Shown in pieces: positions 57,637 to 64,000 of a stretch of 64,000 nt of DNA. A program made the translations under genes and the position numbers. The stretch's first letter is position 1, and each line of letters opens with the position of its first letter. The stretch covers positions 3,500,501 through 3,564,500 of the forward strand of contig JAPTOF010000011.1 of assembly GCA_028554755.1 (NCBI GenBank), read 5' to 3'. A model generated the notes under the pieces. That model made no database searches. It was not told the DNA's origin and saw nothing but the letters and a program-made list of their open reading frames with translations. The DNA is from Cordia subcordata (lineage: Eukaryota > Streptophyta > Magnoliopsida > Boraginales > Cordiaceae).

Positions 57637-59355
57637 GTTGGGATTGTATGCCTTAAAGACCACTTGTACATGGATATTGGACCATATATTTGATTATTGT
57701 CTATATATTTATGTGCATTTCTTACACATATTATCTCTGGTATATATGTGATGCACTGTGTAAAGGTCCAACGATATAAACTAATAACTTGCATACGCAG
57801 TAAGGCTGGACACACAGCAGGTCCAAATCTAGTTTTGGATATATCATAAGAGATATCCATAGCCAAATAGTAGTGTTGGGTGCTGTACTGGGATGAGGCT
57901 ATAGTGGGCGAGTTTCCCGACAAGCTGATCTACCTAGGTCATTGAAGGATCTTTTCAAACTTTGCTCTTAGTACATGTGTCACGCATTGGACAAAACCAT
58001 CATGAGTATGTCTTCTGGAACTGTCCCATCATTTATAGGAGACAAGATACTTACCACTTTTGAGTGACCAATGCTCTTAATCTTGAGCATATGTGGGTAA
58101 ACTGGTAAAGTTAGGGTGCCACGTTTTGATGTACCATGAGGAGAGATATTGAGCAATAAGATTGTCTACCTCGTACGTTAGGTGTTGTGCTTTAATCAAT
58201 TAAGGCATGTATGTGCAATAGCAAAGTCTATGTGCCGCATTGGATTTGCCCTTTTGGTCATCATAAATCTAGATCTAGTGATATTACCCTTTAGAGATAT
58301 ATCAGTCATTTGGCTTGTAGGTTGGTGATCACTATTCTTGGACCAAAGATTCTAGGGTTCTAGGTGTAGTCTTGGAGATGATGGTACCTTTTAGACCAGC
58401 CTTAACTATGGGTATACATAGAGGGACATTTTGGTCATTTTAGAGAGGCATTTTGGTCATTTTCCTTGGTTGCTCAAAGACAGTGGTTACTTTGTGTAGC
58501 AAGCTCCTACCTAGCCAGTAATACTATTAGTGTGTGTTTTTGGTCTTTTGGTAGAGTAGACCAGAGTCAAAATGGCCACAATGTTGCCAAAGTAATGTTA
58601 AAGGCATTTTGGTCATTTGAGAGCCAGGGTAATTGTGTCTTTTGGTTCACTCATTTGGATATATAATTAAGGAAATTAAAATGTGAATTGCTTAATTAAG
58701 ATTTGAGTGTAGAAATTAAGAAGGGATTTAATTATCCTGGTCTTCTTAATAGAATTAATAGATATCTTAATTAGGTAAATGGAGACCATATGAGAGATAT
58801 TTAGTGTATGCATGATATGGAATATTTGGGTTGTCCTTTTATCCCAAAGAAATATTCCTCATCTAGAAAGTGTGAGGAAGGGTATTAAGGGAATTATAAT
58901 ACTTCCTAGATCTTATCCTTTTAGAGTAAGCTTAGTATAATATATAGTACTAGATGAACAAGATTCATTTTGAGGCTCTTTGATATTTTCTCTCTTGGTG
59001 TGTATGCAGGATTTTTGACACACAAACATCAAGAATACAGGATTTTTGACACACAAACATCAAGAATACACGCTAGATCTATTTTTCTCATTTTAGCCTG
59101 TCTTTTAGCTCGCCCACTACATAGCTAAGTTATCCTAATCGTAGAGAACGAGATATGGTGGAGAAAACCACAAGAAGTCTATTACAAGACAGATCCAACG
59201 CAAAAAGATCGTTAGCTTTTGAATCACGCATCAAGGGCAACGATATCTTCATATATACTCATTTATCTTTTTGTGGTTGCGTTGATTCCTATTTGTATAA
59301 CATGTTTTTGTGCTATATTCCATTGTCATATCTTGATTATGGGATTAAAGTTAAA
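57637..59355 (+). repeat. Copia 3' LTR
   Basis: Begins TGTTGGGATT after the purine tract. Contains several copies of CATTTTGGTCATTTT (58430, 58450, 58610) and an exact 31 bp tandem duplication at 59007-59068. The end is estimated; no second LTR copy is available for comparison. Confidence 0.6.
59007..59068 (+). repeat. 31 bp exact tandem duplication in the Copia LTR
   Basis: 59007-59037 and 59038-59068 are identical (CAGGATTTTTGACACACAAA and the next 11 bases). Confidence 0.95.
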
Positions 59356-59512
59356 ATCTAGAACTCAATCTTGCATGTGATAATAGCCATTCGATTCAAC
59401 ACCTCGAATAGGCGCAACTAATGTATCGCCAGGTGTGGGAATGGAGTGCATTATCCGAATTACTAGTATTGAAGAGAATGTTAGCCATGTAGCTTATATT
59501 GCTAATCTATCA

Positions 59513-59632
59513 GGATTAAGGGATAGCTCAAGTGGTTGAAACTATTTCTTTTAAGAGTGATGACTTGGGGTTGAATCCTGTGGGGAACGAGGGGTTAGGT
59601 TAGGGATGAGAGGTTCGTGAAAAAGGAAAATA
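59513..59632 (+). repeat. tRNA-derived SINE with perfect 17 bp target duplication
   Basis: A box GGGATAGCTCAAGTGGTTG and B box GGGGTTGAATCCTGT at the distance expected of a tRNA-derived RNA polymerase III promoter, followed by a body and a GAAAAAGGAAAATA tail. Flanked by ATATTGCTAATCTATCA at 59496-59512 and 59633-59649 without any mismatch, so it is a recent insertion. It inserted into non-coding DNA. Confidence 0.92.
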
Positions 59633-59788
59633 ATATTGCTAATCTATCATTTGCTTAGAGAAGTTCTTCTAAAATGACTATGGTTTTATGAGGCCCAAAT
59701 GTACCCAGCCACGATGGAGGTGCTTCTTTCATTCCAAGGTCGACTCTATATGTCAAGGCAGGGAATCCTTCACCACTATATCCAATAG

Positions 59789-60250
59789 GTAGAGTTGGCA
59801 AACGAGGTACCGCGGGTCGACCAGACTCGCTTAGCACATGTCGGGTCGGGTCGGGTCGGGTCGGGTCAACCCGTTTGTCCAATGGGTTAGGGATTTTAAA
59901 AGCCCTAAACCGACCATAATTGATTGGTGGGTTAGATGGGTCGTTTTGGTAAGTTAGGCAGGTTGATTCGGTAGGTTCATGGGTCATTTTTGGTGAGTTA
60001 GATGAGTTCACAGATCATTTTGGCAGGTAAGGTGGGTTCGCAGGTCCTTTTGTCCTGTTAGCTAAGTTAGGTGGGCTATTTTGGTAGATTTGCGAGTCAC
60101 TTACTGGTTGACCCAACTCGACCCGTCTATTTGGTGGGTTGGGTTGGGTTGACCTATTTGGCTAGTGGGTCATTGAATCCCTAACCCTAACCTTCTTTCT
60201 TAGCGGGTTAGAAAGGTCGACTCCTGGGTCTCGACCCATTTTGCTACATA
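59789..60250. mobile_element. Short hAT-like non-autonomous element with CGGGT repeats
   Basis: The left end TAGAGTTGGCAAACG and the inside TCGGGTCGGGTCGGGTC array (59828-59867) are typical of hAT subterminal regions. A right end candidate is GGTCTCGACCCATTTTGCTAC near 60225-60250. The middle (59920-60110) is a degenerate repeat based on GGTGGGTTCGCAGGTCATTT. No clean 8 bp target duplication found. Confidence 0.5.
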
Positions 60251-60349
60251 TACCAATACGACTACGTGCAACTTTTCCTTCTCTTAATCAAGTCGTACCT
60301 AGCAGGCAAATGCCTACCACCTATACCTTAAGCGAAACCTTAAGCACCT

Positions 60350-60800
60350 TACACCTTGGATGTACCAATTCAAAATCAGGTCGAAGCAATATTTGAGAGA
60401 TTGTATAAACCAAGGCTTAGGCGAGCAAACATGCCAATCGAGAAAAGATTAAACCTGGAATGGACAGATAGGAAACACCCATGCCCTCGTGGGTGTTTTG
60501 GCTTTGCTTATTTAGTGGCTTATAAGTACATAGAAAAAAGCACCATCTCATATACTTTTTACTATTTGGTGCTTATAAGCCACAAATAAGCAAAGCCAAA
60601 CACCCTCTTTACACTATTTTGTAGTGAGGATAATGTGTCAACATTAGAACACATCACTATATTCACTTGGCAGTGTAAAGAAGTAGCTAATAACGATGAT
60701 CTTAAGTTGCAAATGTTTTTTAGTTCCTTTAGAGGGATGACATTCAATTGGTACGTGAACTTGCTTCCCAATTCCATCTACACTTGGGATGTGATGTGGT
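60350..60800 (+). pseudogene. LTR-retrotransposon gag fragment split by a MITE
   Basis: Before the MITE: VEAIFERLYKPRLRRANMP ending HPCPRG (to about 60491). After it: FTLFCSEDNVSTLEHITIFT then LKLQMFFSSFRGMTFNWYVN and LPNSIYTWDVM (to about 60790). This is one retrotransposon gag domain, with the insertion at the usual PRGY...DFxxFxGED position. No zinc knuckle or pol follows. Confidence 0.78.
60492..60602. mobile_element. hAT-like MITE, 111 bp, copy 2, inside gag
   Basis: Ends are inverted repeats (TTTTGGCTTTGCTTATTT and, in complement of the right end, TGTTTGGCTTTGCTTATTTG). Flanks CCCTCGTG (60484-60491) and CCCTCTTT (60603-60610) match 6/8, consistent with an hAT 8 bp duplication. The same family is at 28096-28203. 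Confidence 0.85.
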
Positions 60801-61259
60801 TTTAATTGATATCAACAAACACATACACATCGTTATCTTTTTATGATTGAATTTTGGTTTACTCTTATTATACTTAAATATTTTGATGAAACCAAAAGGG
60901 TAAGAGATATGGTATGAATGTGATGAATGTATGTGGCATGTGATTTTGAGTTTGAACTGTATAATGGTATGAATAAGATGATGAGTTTGATTGAATGCTT
61001 TACTAGTCTATGCTTTGGAAACTTCTTTACCTATCTTGATAATGCATGGGATGAATGTATATAGCATGTTATGTTGAGTTTGAATAGTGATGGTCTTGTT
61101 TACCTATCTTTATAATGCATATTTTGAGGGAAGTCGTGCCTACTGAATACTTCATGCAGTCATTGTGATAGATACATATGGATAGGGGAAGCATGGTAAG
61201 TTTAATATATTCATTCATAAGTTATACATATGTTTATCATCATAAATAAAAAAGGGGAT
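60801..61259 (+). other. 3' untranslated region of a retrotransposon, with imperfect repeats
   Basis: Holds two diverged copies of a roughly 115 bp segment (about 60915-61025 and 61038-61115) sharing GATGAATGTAT, GTTGAGTTTGAA and TTTACCTATCTT. It leads to AAATAAAAAAGGGGA, a purine tract. Confidence 0.5.
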
Positions 61260-64000
61260 TGTTAGCATTATATGCCTTTATATGTGTTTTGACGATAAGC
61301 AATGATAAAGTGTTGATGAAACTCTTGAATGAAATGATTAATATATGTATTAAGTGCTTGATGATTAATACATGAATTTGTTTGTTATTATGTTTGCTTA
61401 GACTCAAATGTGCTTGAACAGACTAATGTTTTATATGTTGAGCCTTTGCTTGAGAAGTTTGATCTTGAGATTCCGTGTCGTTGCTCATGCATACGAGTCT
61501 TGGAGCTTATTTGGAATAACATTGAAGACTTGACGTGAAAAGGTAACATAAGAATGAAGATGGACAGTATAAGCTGCATGGACGTAGTTTTTCAATGTAA
61601 GGTTGCTTTATAAGGGGTACGAATGTAGTTTGGCTCCACCAATTCACTATCGAAAGTCTCCAAGTGTTCAATGGATACGAGGGACTCCTAAGGTTCTTGC
61701 CTATAGAGCTAAGGCTAGGAGATGGTGTTGCTTTCTCTTTACTCCCCACAACCTTAGATGAACTTGACATCAACTTAAATATAAACTTAAAGACGAATGA
61801 TGAGGGTAGAGAAAGAATCTAACAGCAAGGGAAAGAAAAATGACAGAGAAGATAATTAGCATACCTGAAAGAGTAAGGAAATTTCACCGGGAATGAAAAA
61901 GCTTCGAAAGACTGAAAAACAGTGGGCGCCAGAGTAAGACTCTTCGAGTCACGAAAGCTTGAAAGAAGATAGAGAAATTTGTTTATGCAAAATAGAGTGA
62001 AAAATGTTAAAATGAAGGCCTAAGACCCCTGAAATAGGCCTCAAACGGCCTCGTAAATGAGAAGCAAAATGAAGACGTGCAGCTAAAATGGTCTCTCCTC
62101 TGCCGATATACAAAAAGATGCAATGATTACCATAGGCGCGTTGGTTTGTTGAGAGACATTTGAGCGCAGGAATGCTTTGGAATAATGGGAACACGAGTTG
62201 AGTTAAAAAAAAGAAGCCGGAAAGTACAAGTCTAGAAGAATTGGATCGAGACCTATATGTTCAGTAACGTCTAGATACAACCCATTACTGAAAAGGACTA
62301 TTGATAGGGGATCGGGTAACGCCTTTCCCAACCCAATCCAATTCAACGAGGGTAGCTAACCGTGTGTGCATGTGTAGCCCCCAACATTTGTTGCTCATGC
62401 GCTCTCTTCATACACCCAGTACATTGGCATCATCATAAGCAACCATATGTCCTAGCGAATGTTCTATAAATAGATCACCCGCAAAGGAAATGAGGTAAGC
62501 CATATTACCCAAAAAATAAACTTGTCAACTTGAGAATATTCTCCCTTTTAAGCATCTTACTGACTTAAGCATAGAAGAGCTGTTAGCTGCACCACAACTA
62601 GCATTTAGCTTTTTGTCTTACAAGTATATTGCATCGCTAGAGATGAAGATTGAACATCTCATCTGATTATTTGCTAGATGAGACATTGTACTCTTTTTTA
62701 CCTGAGACTGTCATAGTGACTCCCCATGTTTTGGTGCTAGATTATCCAGATTTCTAATCTGATGACAAACGGTCATTGGGCATAGGCATGTGTCATAAAG
62801 TCAATGTGAAGGTCAAGATAGGATTAACTGCTCTAAGTATTAGGAGAATGATAATTTGTTTAGTTTTAGTTCATTAAGTCTTTGGCCAAAGCTTTCCATG
62901 TGGTGTGTCACCGAGTTATGTCGTGATGAGTCATGATGTAATTCGAACATGATATGTAATAACAAATTAGGGGTTTGATAGTCAACCGTGCCCTTAGGGT
63001 TATCTCAAAATGTCAAAGGTCATAGGGAATCTGGCAAGCATATGGTTGAGTGTTTATTAAAGGATTGACTTATTACATTAATTTAAAATTAAATGAGCTA
63101 TTATTTAATTATGAATTAAATAGGCATTTAATAATTAATTTAATATTTATTTAAGAATTAAATACTTAACATTAATTTTGACTATTTCGGGCTAAGTAGA
63201 TGTGTGGTTTGGATTAAATCATTTGCGATAGAGTTTTGGATTAGATTAGAATTTATCCAAAAGTCTAATTGACTTGGACTTTACAAATAGAAGGGAAAAA
63301 GATTGGATTTTGTGAAGACCCAACCTATTGTTGTTCTTTATATATGTAAAGGCTCTTGTTAGTTTTAAGATAGCTTTTAGAGAATAGTTCTTCCCCCTCT
63401 AAACATTTCTCCCTTGTTTTGAGCTCTTTGATCACATACAGAGAGGAGAGGTTATATGCTTCCGCAAGGCGAAATTTTTTAAAGGCATAATTTTGCCTTA
63501 CAAATTATAAGGTAATTCTGGTCTTCATCTTTAAATTTTAAATTTAGAGTTTGTTCTTGCCAGTTGAATTCATTGGAAAGTCCCTCCGAATTCCTACACC
63601 ATGATATAGATTTTTCATGCAAAGATGTTGATCTTCCCATACTAGTCTCCTTATTGGAGATTCACATGCCTAATTGGACCTCCAATGAACTTCATTTATG
63701 CTTCTGATTTATCTTGTTTCTCTCAATCAATTTTTGTCTTAAGGCCTAACCTTCAATTTTCTATCATTTGCCAGCATATTTTCATGTAAACTATTGTTAT
63801 CACAATATTGCTTCTCATGGTTGAGGTATCCTCTACTATAACAAAAATTACCTAGTCATTCATATCAAAAATTGACTGATAAGTTCTAAATAAGTGTTTA
63901 ATTTGTATGTTAGATGCACTTGATTTTGGAATAGAATGCTTTTTAATCGATGTTTTTAATATAATTTTGCATAATTGTGCTTAGGAAAAGAAGCTGGATG
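61260..64000 (+). repeat. Probable Copia-type LTR start and unassigned repeat sequence
   Basis: TGTTAGCATTATATGCC directly follows a purine tract (61246-61259), as at the 3' LTR of SIRE-like Copia elements. The LTR end cannot be placed; a TATA-like CTTTATATATGTAAAGG lies at about 63338. 61600-62560 has short unrelated frames. No gene recognised to the window end. Confidence 0.4.

Larger units (their letters stand above)
57290..59360 (+). mobile_element. 5'-truncated Copia: RNase H end plus 3' LTR
   Basis: 57290-57620 encodes the end of a Copia RNase H; then comes the purine tract AAGTGGGAGA, and the 3' LTR starts TGTTGGGATTGTATGCC at about 57637. The LTR is long, probably to about 59355. The rest of the element, upstream, has been replaced by the antisense Gypsy LTR, so no 5' LTR or target duplication can be tested. 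Confidence 0.75.

Noticed and set aside
59828..59867. CGGGT repeats as telomere-like sequence
   Set aside because: Plant telomere units are TTTAGGG; this pattern fits hAT subterminal repeats.
1..64000. CRISPR arrays, operons, rRNA and functional tRNA genes
   Set aside because: None seen. Tandem repeats here have no regular spacers, and tRNA-like boxes belong to SINEs.

Overview
This is a repeat-rich piece of a flowering-plant nuclear genome, most likely a eudicot; I could not name the species. The evidence is GT-AG introns, a plant-type C2-domain phospholipase D, a plant-specific TCP transcription factor, and dense, mostly broken plant transposable elements (Copia and Gypsy LTR elements, PIF/Harbinger, hAT, MITEs and tRNA-derived SINEs). 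There is no bacterial or organellar signature.

Only two protein genes look intact. The first (486-14703, + strand) is a 10-exon phospholipase D of the beta class. All splice junctions are GT-AG, both HKD catalytic motifs are present, and the predicted product is about 1124 residues. Its last intron is 6.2 kb long because it holds an antisense Copia element whose 3' LTR was itself hit by an AT-rich insertion. The second (29028-30107, - strand) is a single-exon class I TCP transcription factor of 359 residues with a TATA box about 125 bp upstream of its ATG.

Layout. 1-15.3 kb: PLD gene. 15.66-20.52 kb: decayed two-gene PIF/Harbinger element (transposase + strand, Myb/SANT-like partner - strand, convergent) with three internal tandem repeats. 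21.2-26.5 kb: element with roughly 300 bp inverted arms, interrupted by a 4.4 kb antisense Copia with 152 bp LTRs. 26.5-28.2 kb: spacer and a small hAT-like MITE. 28.4-30.2 kb: C-rich tract and the TCP gene. 30.2-35.5 kb: spacer with SINE-like copies and a Tourist MITE. About 35.5-42.1 kb: decayed Ac-like hAT transposon. 43.5-54.7 kb: Gypsy elements nested in each other (an RT-deleted Athila-like element and extra LTRs inside the 5' LTR of a second RT-deleted element). 54.7-56.6 kb: antisense hAT transposase remnant. 56.65-57.3 kb: antisense Gypsy LTR piece. 57.3-59.36 kb: 5'-truncated Copia with long 3' LTR. 59.5-60.8 kb: SINE with perfect 17 bp target duplication, short hAT-like element with CGGGT repeats, and a gag fragment split by a MITE. 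61.26 kb to the end: probable LTR sequence.

The two genes have no evident shared pathway; PLD-beta is a signalling lipase and TCP is a growth regulator. The rest is best read as a record of successive insertions. I found no convincing new biochemical system. The most interesting material is structural: the Copia-loaded last intron of PLD, a Copia element carrying gag pieces of two lineages, the nested Gypsy complex, and repeat arrays inside transposon control regions.
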